From positions 992,001 through 1,056,000 of the forward strand of contig JADJBS010000020.1 of assembly GCA_016703665.1 (NCBI GenBank): 64,000 bases of DNA. The letters are read 5' to 3'. Below the pieces are notes generated by a model that saw nothing but the letters and a program-made list of their open reading frames with translations, was not told the origin of the DNA and searched no databases. How positions within the stretch are numbered: position 1 is the stretch's first letter; each line of letters opens with the position of its first letter. Both the position numbers and the translations under genes were made by a program. Below are positions 50,875 through 59,134 of this stretch, one piece after another. This DNA is from Candidatus Defluviibacillus avedoerensis. Its GTDB lineage: Bacteria; Pseudomonadota; Gammaproteobacteria; Burkholderiales; Burkholderiaceae_C.

Positions 50875-52056
50875 TTAAATCATTTCCAGCGCCACAGCGG
50901 TGGCCTCACCACCCCCAATGCACAGCGTCGCCAGCCCACGCTTAAGGCCACGGGCCTGCAGGGCGTACATCAGTGTGACCATGATGCGCGCGCCGCTGGC
51001 ACCTATCGGGTGGCCCAGTGCACAGGCGCCGCCATTCACGTTCACGATGTCATGCGACACGTTCAGGTCATGCATCAAGGCCATCGGGACAACGGCAAAG
51101 GCTTCGTTCACTTCCCACAAATCCACGTCCTTGACTGCCCAGCCCGCCTTGGTCAGGGCTTTTTGAGTGGCGCCTACTGGCGCGGTGGCAAACCATTCCG
51201 GCTCCTGGGCGTGGGTCGCGTGACTGACGATACGCGCCAGCGGTTTGGCGCCAAGCTTGGCCGCCGTGGAGGCACGCACCATCACCAGCGCCGCGGCGCC
51301 GTCATTGATCGAACTGCTGCTGGCTGCCGTGATGCTGCCGTCTTTTTTGAAGGCGGGCTTGAGGGTGGGAATCTTGTCGATCTTCACTTTGCCAGGACCT
51401 TCGTCCACGCTGATCACCTGCTCGCCTGCACGGGTCTTGACGGTCACGGGTGCGATCTCGGCCGCAAAACCGCCGGACTGGGTGGCCGCCTGGGCGCGCT
51501 GGGCGCTGGCCACGGCAAACGCGTCTTGCGCCTCGCGGCTGAACGCATACTTGGCAGCGCAGTCCTCGCCAAAAGTGCCCATGGAGCGGCCTGGTTCATA
51601 GGCATCTTCCAGTCCATCAAGCATCATGTGGTCAAAAATACGGTCATGGCCAATGCGGAAGCCACCGCGTGCCTTGGGCAGTAAATAGGGCGCATTGGTC
51701 ATGCTCTCCATGCCCCCGGCCACCAGCACATCATGGCTACCGGCCAGCAGCATGTCATGCGCAAACATGGCCGCGCGCATGCCCGAGCCGCACATTTTGC
51801 TCAGGGTGACCGCGCCCGCACTCTTGGGCAAACCGCCTTTGAACGCGGCCTGTCGTGCAGGTGCCTGGCCTTGACCTGCCATCAAGCAGTTGCCAAAGAG
51901 CACCTCAGTCACCAGGTCTGGCGATATGCCCGCACGCTGCACAGCGGCTTTGATCGCAACCCCGCCCAGGTCGTGCGCGGCCAGCGTTGAAAAGTCGCCC
52001 TGAAATGCGCCCATAGGGGTGCGAGCGGCACCAATGATGACGATGGGATCAGACAT
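50875..52056 (-). CDS. atoB: Acetyl-CoA C-acetyltransferase (thiolase)
   Basis: This 393-residue biosynthetic-type thiolase interconverts acetoacetyl-CoA with two acetyl-CoA, closing leucine and ketone-body breakdown. Active-site residues align with Zoogloea thiolase: Cys89 in SKMCGSGMRA, His349 in GHPIGASGAR and Cys379 in CIGGGEATA. Also seen are MAGQGQAPARQAAF and FKKDGSITAASSSSINDGAA. Start MSDPIVIIGAART at 52056; the longer frame was rejected. Unbroken. Lies between the carbonic anhydrase and M20 genes. Symbol atoB is by function; phaA would also fit. Confidence 0.93.
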   Translation of the reverse strand: MSDPIVIIGAARTPMGAFQGDFSTLAAHDLGGVAIKAAVQRAGISPDLVTEVLFGNCLMAGQGQAPARQAAFKGGLPKSAGAVTLSKMCGSGMRAAMFAHDMLLAGSHDVLVAGGMESMTNAPYLLPKARGGFRIGHDRIFDHMMLDGLEDAYEPGRSMGTFGEDCAAKYAFSREAQDAFAVASAQRAQAATQSGGFAAEIAPVTVKTRAGEQVISVDEGPGKVKIDKIPTLKPAFKKDGSITAASSSSINDGAAALVMVRASTAAKLGAKPLARIVSHATHAQEPEWFATAPVGATQKALTKAGWAVKDVDLWEVNEAFAVVPMALMHDLNVSHDIVNVNGGACALGHPIGASGARIMVTLMYALQARGLKRGLATLCIGGGEATAVALEMI

Positions 52057-52140
52057 AGAAAAACTCCTGGTTAATGTTGAACTGGTGCGATGGCCATCAC
52101 CGCAAAACACCTGGGGGCGTCAAAGACGGACACACAGGGG

Positions 52141-52824
52141 TCAATCCTCGTCGGCAGACAGCGCTAACCCCGTCCCGGCACGGGGGTAGCGCTTGATGGC
52201 GGTACGGAACACCTCCACGATGGTCTCGGGGCAATCCATGCTGACCTTCAGGTCTTTGACCAAACCGTCTTTCAGCCCGTAAACCCACCCATGCACAGTG
52301 ACATGTTGTCCCCGCGCCCAAGCGTCCTGCAACACGGTGGACTGAGCCACATTGCCGACCTGCTCAATCACGTTGACCTCGCAGAGGATGTCCTCTTGCT
52401 CAAGCTCCGGCAAATGTTCAATGCGTTTGCGGTGACGAAGACGCACATCCTGGATATGGCGCAGCCAGTTGTCGGCCAGGCCAATGCGCAAGCCCTTGTT
52501 CGCCGCGCGAACGCCAGCGCAGCCGTAGTGGCCCACGACCATGATGTGCTCGACCTTGAGATGCTCCACCGCAAACTGGATGGTAGACAGCGCGTTCAAG
52601 TCGGAATGCACCACCACGTTGGCTACATTGCGATGGACAAACACCTCGCCAGGGTCCAGCCCGGTGATTTCATTGGCAGGCACGCGGCTGTCGGCGCAGC
52701 CAATCCACATGTACTTGGGGCTTTGCTGCTGCGCCAGGCGGGTGAAGAACCCGGGGCGCTCGCGCTCGACGCGAGCGGCCCAGGCCCGGTTGTGATCAAA
52801 AAGGTTTTCGATGGAGTTGCTCAT
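52141..52824 (-). CDS. can: Beta-class carbonic anhydrase
   Basis: The 227-residue enzyme interconverts CO2 and bicarbonate. Zinc ligands and catalytic pair are visible: CADSR with Cys43, Asp45 and Arg47, and GHYGC with His99 and Cys102. The family's HRNVANVV and WVYGLKDG segments are present. Start MSNSIENLFDHNRAWA at 52824. It is in a run with ivd and the thiolase; bicarbonate is a substrate of the methylcrotonyl-CoA carboxylase encoded nearby, so a supporting role is possible inference. Unbroken. Confidence 0.95.
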   Translation of the reverse strand: MSNSIENLFDHNRAWAARVERERPGFFTRLAQQQSPKYMWIGCADSRVPANEITGLDPGEVFVHRNVANVVVHSDLNALSTIQFAVEHLKVEHIMVVGHYGCAGVRAANKGLRIGLADNWLRHIQDVRLRHRKRIEHLPELEQEDILCEVNVIEQVGNVAQSTVLQDAWARGQHVTVHGWVYGLKDGLVKDLKVSMDCPETIVEVFRTAIKRYPRAGTGLALSADED

Positions 52825-52878
52825 GCCGGGATTATGCAAGCCTGTCTTGGCACAAACTGACCCACTTCAAGCTTCCGA

Positions 52879-54060
52879 TCAGGACGTTTCGGCGTACAGC
52901 TCACGCCCAATCAGCATGCGGCGAATCTCGCTGGTTCCCGCGCCGATTTCATACAGCTTGGCATCACGCCAGAGGCGGCCGAGTGGGTATTCATTGATGT
53001 AGCCGTTGCCGCCAAAAATCTGAATGCCTTCACCGGCCATCCAGGTGGCTTTTTCGGCCGTCCACAGGATGACGGACGCGCAGTCTTTACGCACTTGGCG
53101 CACATGCTGGGCACCCAGCATGTCCAGATTCTTGGCTACGGTATAGGCAAACGAGCGGCCCGCCTGCAGCACGGTGTACATATCGGCCACCTTGCCTTGA
53201 ATCAGCTGGAACTCGCCAATGCTTTGGCCAAACTGCTTGCGCTCGTGCACGTAGGGCACGATGTTGTCCATCACCGCCTGCATGATGCCCAGCGGCCCGC
53301 CAGTGAGCACCGCCCGCTCATAGTCCAAGCCGCTCATCAGCACCTTGGCACCGCTGTTGACGCCACCCAGCACGTTTTCTGCCGGTACTTCGACGTTGTC
53401 AAACACCAGCTCGCCCGTGTGGCTGCCACGCATACCGAGTTTGTCCAGCTTTTGCGCAATGCTGAAGCCTTTCATGCCTTTCTCGATCAAAAACGCCGTG
53501 ACACCGCGCGCGCCGAGTTCTGGCTCGGTCTTGGCATAGACGACCAAGGTGTCGGCATCTGGACCGTTGGTGATCCACATCTTGTTGCCATTCAGGACGT
53601 AGTAACCACCTTTGTCTTCGGCCTTGAGCTTCATGCTGATCACATCACTGCCAGCACCCGGTTCGCTCATGGCCAGTGCCCCCACATGCTCGCCACTGAT
53701 CAGCTTGGGCAGGTACTTGGCTTTTTGCGCCTCTGAGCCATTGCGGTTGATCTGGTTCACGCACAGGTTGCTGTGCGCGCCGTAAGACAGGCCCACGCTG
53801 GCGCTCGCCCGGCTGATTTCTTCCATGGCAATCATGTGGGCCAGGTAGCCCATGTTGACGCCACCATACTGCTCGCTCACGGTCACACCCAGCACGCCCA
53901 GGGCACCCATTTTTTGCCACAAATCCATGGGGAACTGATCATTGCGGTCGATCTCAGCAGCGCGCGGAGCGATCTCGGCTTGGGCAAAGTCGCGCACAGT
54001 GTCGCGCAGTGCGTCAATGTCCTCACCGAGTTGAAAGTTCAGGCCGGGTAGGTTGCTCAT
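52879..54060 (-). CDS. ivd: Isovaleryl-CoA dehydrogenase
   Basis: This 393-residue acyl-CoA dehydrogenase oxidises isovaleryl-CoA to 3-methylcrotonyl-CoA, passing electrons to ETF. FAD and substrate motifs include ALAMSEPGAGSDVISMKLKA and NGNKMWITNGPDAD. The catalytic Glu lies in GLDYERAVLTGGPLG (Glu248), the position diagnostic of isovaleryl-CoA dehydrogenase, while the general-ACAD position carries Gly in IGAGTSEIRR. Full length, unbroken. It follows the PaaI gene by 45 bases and so is likely expressed from the promoter with the LiuR-type palindrome at 54574. Confidence 0.97.
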   Translation of the reverse strand: MSNLPGLNFQLGEDIDALRDTVRDFAQAEIAPRAAEIDRNDQFPMDLWQKMGALGVLGVTVSEQYGGVNMGYLAHMIAMEEISRASASVGLSYGAHSNLCVNQINRNGSEAQKAKYLPKLISGEHVGALAMSEPGAGSDVISMKLKAEDKGGYYVLNGNKMWITNGPDADTLVVYAKTEPELGARGVTAFLIEKGMKGFSIAQKLDKLGMRGSHTGELVFDNVEVPAENVLGGVNSGAKVLMSGLDYERAVLTGGPLGIMQAVMDNIVPYVHERKQFGQSIGEFQLIQGKVADMYTVLQAGRSFAYTVAKNLDMLGAQHVRQVRKDCASVILWTAEKATWMAGEGIQIFGGNGYINEYPLGRLWRDAKLYEIGAGTSEIRRMLIGRELYAETS

Positions 54061-54105
54061 GGAAGATGTCTCCTTAAAAGGCTATTCAAGATATAAGGCG
54101 GGAAT

Positions 54106-54561
54106 TCAGTATGTTTTGGGAACCGGTACCAGCGTCTGCTGCATCAAGGCGCAGTCACTGCGTTTGCCGTCAGCAGCCACATGCACCACCTCTGCCATGG
54201 TGACGATGATGCGCTTGCCGCCTCGCACCACCTTACCGGTGGCCTGCAGCTCGCCGCCTCGAAAAGCGGCCATGAAGTTGATTTTGTATTCCACTGTGGT
54301 TACTTCCATGCCCTCAGGCGCCACGGTCAGCGCGGCGTAGCCACCGGCAATGTCAGCCAGCGCGCCCATGGCGCCACCATGAAAGCCGCCTTGCTGCTGG
54401 GTGACCATGTCTGAATACGGCATCGCCAGCGTCACGGTGCCGGGCGCCACATTCAGCAAACGCACACCCAGCGGCCGCATCATGCCTTGACGCTCCAGGC
54501 TGGCTTGCACGCGCTGGCGAAGGGCTTCGTTAGCGGGCGTTGAATCGGTGATGGTGGTCAT
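54106..54561 (-). CDS. PaaI-family hotdog thioesterase
   Basis: The 151-residue protein has the PaaI/YbgC hotdog-fold core GGFHGGAMGALADIAGGYAA, with Asp as the likely catalytic residue, plus TTVEYKINFMAAFRGGELQA. Such enzymes hydrolyse acyl- or hydroxyphenylacetyl-CoA thioesters to release trapped CoA. Its start at 54561 is only 12 bases from the LiuR-type palindrome at 54574-54589, and ivd follows after 45 bases. This places it as first gene of the ivd transcription unit, suggesting a clean-up role for isovalerate-pathway CoA esters (inference). Confidence 0.88.
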   Translation of the reverse strand: MTTITDSTPANEALRQRVQASLERQGMMRPLGVRLLNVAPGTVTLAMPYSDMVTQQQGGFHGGAMGALADIAGGYAALTVAPEGMEVTTVEYKINFMAAFRGGELQATGKVVRGGKRIIVTMAEVVHVAADGKRSDCALMQQTLVPVPKTY

Positions 54562-54573
54562 TGAATTTGACTT

Positions 54574-54589
54574 ACGTTTACGTAAACGT
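54574..54589. promoter_or_regulatory. LiuR-type palindrome upstream of the PaaI-ivd unit
   Basis: A perfect 16-bp palindrome, ACGTTTACGTAAACGT, lies 12 bases before the PaaI start codon. The right side extends to CAATT as at the mccB site, while the left side departs (CTT in place of TTG). Its closeness to the start codon means binding there would block transcription or overlap the ribosome site. Confidence 0.75.
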
Positions 54590-54674
54590 CAATTATGACC
54601 GAGGCGCTTTCTCCATAGCAAGGGGGAATCGAACCCGCACGCATCGAAAGACCAGCGGCTATGCTTGGGGACCC

Positions 54675-55277
54675 ATGCCCTATGCCCTGCAAGCCCCCGT
54701 TCACAGCGAACTTGTCATCAAGAAGAGCCGTTTCATCGGTTGCGTCGAAACGGTGCCCGACCGCACGGCAGCGCTGGCGCGCGTGGCTCAGTTGCGCGCC
54801 GAGCACCCGAGCGCCACCCATGTTTGCTGGGCGTTGATGGCGGGTGGGCACTCCGCAGCGAATGACGACGGCGAGCCCGGTGGCACGGCTGGACGACCGA
54901 TGCTGGAGGTATTGCGGCACCAAGACCTTGAGGGCGTTCTGGCCACCGTGGTTCGGTACTACGGCGGCACCCCGCTGGGCGCAGGTGGGTTGGTGCGCGC
55001 CTACACCGACAGCGTGGCGCAGGCATTGCTCAAGGCTGAAAAGATTGCCGTGATCCGAACCACCACGCTGAGCTGCGTGCTGCCTTATGCACTGGAGGGC
55101 TGGTTGCGCCGTGAACTCGAATTGCACGGCGCAAGCCTCTTGGATGCACAACATGGTGAGGGCGTAGCGGTCACGCTGCGATTGCCAGCAGGGAATGCCG
55201 CTGCGCTGGTGACCCGCATCAACGACGCAGGCCAAGGCAAAGTGCAGTGGCCCGAGCCGGACCTGGATTCGCTTTGA
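54675..55277 (+). CDS. YigZ/IMPACT-family protein
   Basis: This 200-residue protein belongs to UPF0029 (YigZ/IMPACT): SELVIKKSRFIGCVETVPD at the N terminus, DDGEPGGTAGRPMLEVLRHQ and VLATVVRYYGGTPLGAGGL, the conserved family core, then the second subdomain of the YigZ type. Biochemical role is uncertain; YigZ has been linked to translation and nucleotide-like binding. The open frame goes back to 54561, but ATG 54675 gives the family start MPYALQAPVHSEL. It runs opposite to PaaI and liuR. Confidence 0.85.
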   Translation: MPYALQAPVHSELVIKKSRFIGCVETVPDRTAALARVAQLRAEHPSATHVCWALMAGGHSAANDDGEPGGTAGRPMLEVLRHQDLEGVLATVVRYYGGTPLGAGGLVRAYTDSVAQALLKAEKIAVIRTTTLSCVLPYALEGWLRRELELHGASLLDAQHGEGVAVTLRLPAGNAAALVTRINDAGQGKVQWPEPDLDSL

Positions 55278-55316
55278 CCAGCCCGCTGGCTTAACTCGCC
55301 GGATCAACTCGCTGGA

Positions 55317-55730
55317 CTAACTCACTGGGGCTACCGGGGCTTTATCCACTTTGGCCAGCAGTGCCTTGGCTTCTTTCTCGTGTACCTTGACTTCGTCCAG
55401 GTTGGCCAGCAGATCGGCCATCTGCTCTTCCAACTCACGCCGATGCTCAGCCAGCACCGCCAGAAACTTGCGCAACTGTGGCCCCGTGTCTCTTGGGCTG
55501 TCGTACATGTCGATGATTTCTTTGGCCTCGGACAGCGACAGGCCCAAGCGCTTGGCCCGTAAGGTAAGCTTCAAACGTGTGCGATCGCGAGAGCTGTACA
55601 CCCGGTTGCGTCCACCGGGGCCAGAGCGCTCGGGCAGCAACAGTCCCATGTCTTCATAGAACCGGATGGCGCGGGTGGTCAGATCAAACTCTTTGGCCAG
55701 ATCGCTGATGCTGTAGGTCAATGTCGCCAT
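55317..55730 (-). CDS. liuR: MerR-family transcriptional regulator LiuR
   Basis: This 137-residue MerR protein begins MATLTYSISDLAKEFDLT with the winged helix (TRAIRFYEDMGLLLPERSG) and continues RLKLTLRAKRLGLSLSEAKE and a coiled-coil dimerisation helix (HRRELEEQMADLLANLDEVK). It lacks the C-terminal metal cysteines of metal-sensing MerR proteins, as expected for LiuR, which responds to branched-chain acyl-CoA intermediates. Three near-identical palindromes lie at ivd, mccB and its own upstream region. It is divergent from the MBL hydrolase, sharing the operator at 55767. Confidence 0.88.
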   Translation of the reverse strand: MATLTYSISDLAKEFDLTTRAIRFYEDMGLLLPERSGPGGRNRVYSSRDRTRLKLTLRAKRLGLSLSEAKEIIDMYDSPRDTGPQLRKFLAVLAEHRRELEEQMADLLANLDEVKVHEKEAKALLAKVDKAPVAPVS

Positions 55731-55766
55731 GGTGTCTGTGTTTGCGGGGGCCGTACTTAGAATGAC

Positions 55767-55786
55767 TGACGTTTACGTTAACGTCA
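55767..55786. promoter_or_regulatory. LiuR-type operator in the liuR/MBL-hydrolase divergent promoter
   Basis: A 20-bp near palindrome, TGACGTTTACGTTAACGTCA, with one mismatched base pair (positions 8 and 13), matches the sites at mccB and PaaI. It lies 36 bases before the liuR start and abuts the MBL-hydrolase start (ATG 55790), so it could govern both genes and autoregulate liuR. Confidence 0.78.
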
Positions 55787-55789
55787 ATT

Positions 55790-56845
55790 ATGAACGCACT
55801 TGAAAGCCAACTCCACTACCCCTTCGGCGACGACTTGCCAACCCCCGGCACGACCCGCGAAGTTGCGTCCGGCGTCAAGTGGATCCGCATGGCGCTGCCT
55901 TTTGTGCTGGACCATATCAACCTGTGGTTGCTCCGCGATGAAATCGACGGCCGCCAAGGCTGGAGCGTGGTGGATTGCTGCATTGCCAAAGACGAATCCA
56001 AAGCGCAGTGGGAAGACATCTTTGCCACCCAACTCGAAGGCCTTCCCATTCTGCGCGTGATGGTGACCCACATGCACCCTGACCATGTGGGGCTGGCCAG
56101 CTGGTTGTGCGAACGCTGGAACGCTCCACTATGGATGAGCGCGACCGACTTTCACTTGGCCCGCTATGGTTCGCACGCAGGCACCAGCTTTGGTGGAGAA
56201 GGCGCCGCCCGATTCTTTGGCTCTCACGGTCTCACCGATCCGGTCAGCGTAGAGCAGGTCAGGGGACGCAGCCATTACTACAGCTCTCTTGTGCCCAGCA
56301 TGCCTGAGCGTTACTGCCGCATGATGGACGGCGACACCATCCGCATTGGCGCCCACCACTGGACCGCGATCAGCGGTTACGGCCATGCCCCAGAACACAT
56401 CTCCCTGTATTGCCCGGACCTGAAGGTGTTGATCGGTGGCGACATGATGCTGCCACGCATTTCCACCAACGTGAGTGTGTTCGACATCGAGCCCGAATCC
56501 AACCCGCTGACGCTGTTTCTGCGGTCCATCGACAAGTTCGTGGCACTGCCTGCCGACACCCTGACGCTGCCATCCCATGGCAAGCCTTTCAAAGAGCTGC
56601 ACACCCGCATCACCCAGCTGCACAATCACCACCTGGAGCGCATGGCCGAGGTGATGACCCTGTGCAAATCCAAGCCCAGTACCGGTATGGACGTCGTGCC
56701 AGTGATGTTCAAGCGGCCACTGGATATTCACCAGATGACCTTTGCGCTGGGCGAAGCAGTCGCGCATTTGCATGCGCTGTGGTTTGCAGGGAAGTTGAAG
56801 CGCGTCAAGGGTGAAGACGGCGTGTTTCGCTTCAGCGCGGTCTAA
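55790..56845 (+). CDS. MBL-fold metallo-hydrolase, likely LiuR-controlled
   Basis: This 351-residue metallo-beta-lactamase-fold enzyme has the metal motif THMHPDH (His94, His96, Asp98, His99), followed by further ligands in YGHAPEHISLYCPD and LIGGDMMLP, and a late LPSHGKPF. The C-terminal part forms an added helical domain typical of the hydrolases found beside ivd/liuR genes, whose substrate is not established; glyoxalase-II-like or acyl-CoA thioester hydrolysis is plausible. It shares the LiuR-type operator at 55767. Unbroken; convergent with ygjP 4 bases away. Confidence 0.88.
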   Translation: MNALESQLHYPFGDDLPTPGTTREVASGVKWIRMALPFVLDHINLWLLRDEIDGRQGWSVVDCCIAKDESKAQWEDIFATQLEGLPILRVMVTHMHPDHVGLASWLCERWNAPLWMSATDFHLARYGSHAGTSFGGEGAARFFGSHGLTDPVSVEQVRGRSHYYSSLVPSMPERYCRMMDGDTIRIGAHHWTAISGYGHAPEHISLYCPDLKVLIGGDMMLPRISTNVSVFDIEPESNPLTLFLRSIDKFVALPADTLTLPSHGKPFKELHTRITQLHNHHLERMAEVMTLCKSKPSTGMDVVPVMFKRPLDIHQMTFALGEAVAHLHALWFAGKLKRVKGEDGVFRFSAV

Positions 56846-56849
56846 CGCC

Positions 56850-57788
56850 TCACCAGGTGGGCACCGCGCCCTCTTTCAACTCGCCGCGCAGCTTGGCGTA
56901 ATCGGGCACGATGGTCGCCACTGTGTCCCAAAAACGTGGACTGTGGTCCATCACCCGCAGGTGGCTGAGCTCATGCACCACCACATAGTCAATGATGGCC
57001 AGCCGCATGTGAATCAGACGCCAGTTCAGGCGAATAGCCCCGGCGGTGTTGGCGCTGCCCCACCTTGTGCCTGCGCTGCTGAGTGAGAGCTTTTGCCAAT
57101 GCACACCCAGCAAAGGCGCGTAGTGGTTCAGACGCTCGGTAAAAAGACGCTTGGCATCGCGCATGAGCCAGGCTTGTGCAGCGTCGCGAATCTGAACTGC
57201 TGTCGCGGTATGGGGTAAACCGATGCGCAAGCACAGTTGCCCACTGGAATCTGTCTCGTCCAGCCAACCGCCGACACCTTTGAAGCCATGGGTTGGGTCC
57301 AACACCAGCTTCACGGTTTGCCCCAGGTAGGGGAAGCTGCAACCGTCTTGCCAGACGATGCGAGCCGAGGCTTGCTTTTGGTGGCGCTCACGCACTTCGC
57401 CCAGTTTTTTGACGATCCAGCTGGCTTTGTCTCGCACGGCGGCGTCTACATCTGACATCGTGACCCAGCGCGGTGCGCTGACCACGAGTCCGTCCGGCCC
57501 GATCACAAAGCCAATGCTCTTGCGCTTTGCGCGCTTGAACTCAAAAGCCACCACTGAATCGGCCAGTAACAACTCGCGGTTGGCGCGCGGATGGGCAAAC
57601 TGGGCAGGTGCCAGCAGCCCAGCCAGTGCCACCGGGGTGATGCTCCCGACAGGAGCCATGGGCGATTTTGCTACGGTATCAGTAGCATTATTCTTATATG
57701 GGGGTTGCCGCAATGGCGATTTTTGCTGTGAAACTGGCGCAGGTGCCGTGTCAAACAGATCCAGCGCAAGTTGCAAAAAGCGTTGCAT
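56850..57788 (-). CDS. YgjP-like M48/DUF45 metallopeptidase
   Basis: This 312-residue protein has a variable N-terminal region and a C-terminal YgjP (DUF45) domain with zinc motif VVHELSHLRVMDHSPRFW (HExxH-type with a third His). Upstream segments SFPYLGQTVKLVLDPTHG and SSAGTRWGSANTAGAIRLNW are typical of the family. The role is probably a protease or protein-processing enzyme of unknown target. Start ATG 57788 gives MQRFLQLALDLFD, 5 bases after the plsC stop. It ends the glyQ-glyS-gmhB-plsC-ygjP run. Confidence 0.85.
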   Translation of the reverse strand: MQRFLQLALDLFDTAPAPVSQQKSPLRQPPYKNNATDTVAKSPMAPVGSITPVALAGLLAPAQFAHPRANRELLLADSVVAFEFKRAKRKSIGFVIGPDGLVVSAPRWVTMSDVDAAVRDKASWIVKKLGEVRERHQKQASARIVWQDGCSFPYLGQTVKLVLDPTHGFKGVGGWLDETDSSGQLCLRIGLPHTATAVQIRDAAQAWLMRDAKRLFTERLNHYAPLLGVHWQKLSLSSAGTRWGSANTAGAIRLNWRLIHMRLAIIDYVVVHELSHLRVMDHSPRFWDTVATIVPDYAKLRGELKEGAVPTW

Positions 57789-57793
57789 GGCGC

Positions 57794-58546
57794 TCAGGGC
57801 TTGGGGGTGCCTGAGGTATAGGCCTCAGGGTCCAGGCGGCGCATTTCGGTTTCGATCCAGGTCTGCACCTCTTGCATCAGCTCGTCCGGTTTGCGGCCCT
57901 CGCTGGGAATCGGCTTGCCAATCGATACATCCACCACACCGGGGTATTTGACGAAAGCTTTGCGTGGCCAGCATTTAGCCGACGTGACTGCAATGGGGAT
58001 CACTGGCGCACCGGTTTCAATCGCCAGTCGGGTGCCGCCAGACTTGTAATGACCGACTTGACCCCGGTCGATTCTGGTGCCTTCTGGAAACATGATCACC
58101 CAGGTGCCCTTGGCCAGCAGGCGCTTGCCCTGTTCCACTACCTTGTTAAAGGCCTGTGCACGCTGACTCCGGTCAATGTGGATCATGTCGAGCGCAGCAA
58201 TGGCCCAGCCAAAGAACGGGATGTAAATCAGTTCTTTCTTGAAGACGTAGGCCAGCGGATGCGGCATGATCGCGGGCATTAAGAATGTCTCGTAGGTGGA
58301 CTGGTGCTTGCACAGCAAGATGGCCGGGCTGCGCTGGCCCAGGGGCAAATTCTCCATGCCCGTGACCTGGTAGCGGATACCCAGGATCAGTTTGGCCCCA
58401 TAAATTGCACAGCCAAGCCAACCCGCCGCAATGCGCCACAAGCGCTCTGCGCTGAGGATTGGGGCCATCGCAACCACAACGAGTGCCCAGGGAATGATGG
58501 TGACCAGCATCCAGAGAATGTGCAGGACAGAACGGATGAAAGGCAT
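57794..58546 (-). CDS. plsC: 1-acyl-sn-glycerol-3-phosphate acyltransferase
   Basis: PlsC transfers an acyl chain to lysophosphatidate, forming phosphatidate. The 250-residue protein has an N-terminal membrane segment (SVLHILWMLVTIIPWALVVV), an HX4E motif KHQSTYETF (His81, Glu86) in place of the usual HX4D, and FPEGTR at 153-158. The Glu variant occurs in some PlsC-type proteins, so activity is probably retained. Start ATG 58546, 12 bases after gmhB. Unbroken. Confidence 0.92.
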   Translation of the reverse strand: MPFIRSVLHILWMLVTIIPWALVVVAMAPILSAERLWRIAAGWLGCAIYGAKLILGIRYQVTGMENLPLGQRSPAILLCKHQSTYETFLMPAIMPHPLAYVFKKELIYIPFFGWAIAALDMIHIDRSQRAQAFNKVVEQGKRLLAKGTWVIMFPEGTRIDRGQVGHYKSGGTRLAIETGAPVIPIAVTSAKCWPRKAFVKYPGVVDVSIGKPIPSEGRKPDELMQEVQTWIETEMRRLDPEAYTSGTPKP

Positions 58547-58558
58547 GGTTTGCAGCGA

Positions 58559-59134
58559 TCAATGGTTGGTTTTGGGGTCACGCGCCAGCAGTGCATCCAC
58601 AAAGGCGGCCAGATTGTCATGCACCTGCGTACCTGGCGGAAAGCCCGAGGGCAATGGCTGTCCGCGCAGTGCAGCGCTCTTACCGGTCAACACCAGGTGC
58701 GGCTCACACCCAGCCGCTGCACAGGCCTGGGCATCGCGCAAACTGTCACCCACAGCAGGCACCGATTTCAGCTCCATGCTGAAACGGTCGCCAATTTGCT
58801 CAAACAAGCCTGGCAAAGGCTTGCGGCAAGCGCATTCGTCTTCGGGCGTATGAGGGCAGTAAAAGATGGCGTCAATGCGACCCCCGTGCGTAGCAAGCTG
58901 CTTGTGCATCTTGGCATGCACTTCATTCAAGGTGGCCACATCAAACAGGCCGCGCCCCAGGCCCGACTGGTTGCTGGCCACCACCACATGCCAACCCGCG
59001 TGGTTGAGCTTGGCAATGGCTTGCAGCGTACCGGGCATGGCCTCCCACTCTTGCGGCGACTTGATGTAGTCGTCACTGTCGTGGTTGATGGTGCCATCGC
59101 GGTCAAGGATGACCAGTTTCACGGCGTGGCCCAT
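58559..59134 (-). CDS. gmhB: D-glycero-beta-D-manno-heptose 1,7-bisphosphate 7-phosphatase
   Basis: GmhB dephosphorylates heptose bisphosphate for LPS core synthesis. The 191-residue HAD phosphatase starts MGHAVKLVILDRDGTIN (Asp11, Asp13) and has the zinc-binding loop YCPHTPEDECACRKP with Cys93, His95, Cys101 and Cys103. Its ATG overlaps the glyS stop as TGATG, so it is translationally coupled to glyS. It continues into plsC. Unbroken. Confidence 0.94.
   Translation of the reverse strand: MGHAVKLVILDRDGTINHDSDDYIKSPQEWEAMPGTLQAIAKLNHAGWHVVVASNQSGLGRGLFDVATLNEVHAKMHKQLATHGGRIDAIFYCPHTPEDECACRKPLPGLFEQIGDRFSMELKSVPAVGDSLRDAQACAAAGCEPHLVLTGKSAALRGQPLPSGFPPGTQVHDNLAAFVDALLARDPKTNH

Noticed and set aside
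54612..54660. tRNA-like T-arm on the minus strand (GGGTTCGATTCCC)
   Set aside because: The T-loop-like motif has no matching acceptor and D/anticodon arms at tRNA spacing, and no CCA; chance or an old remnant.
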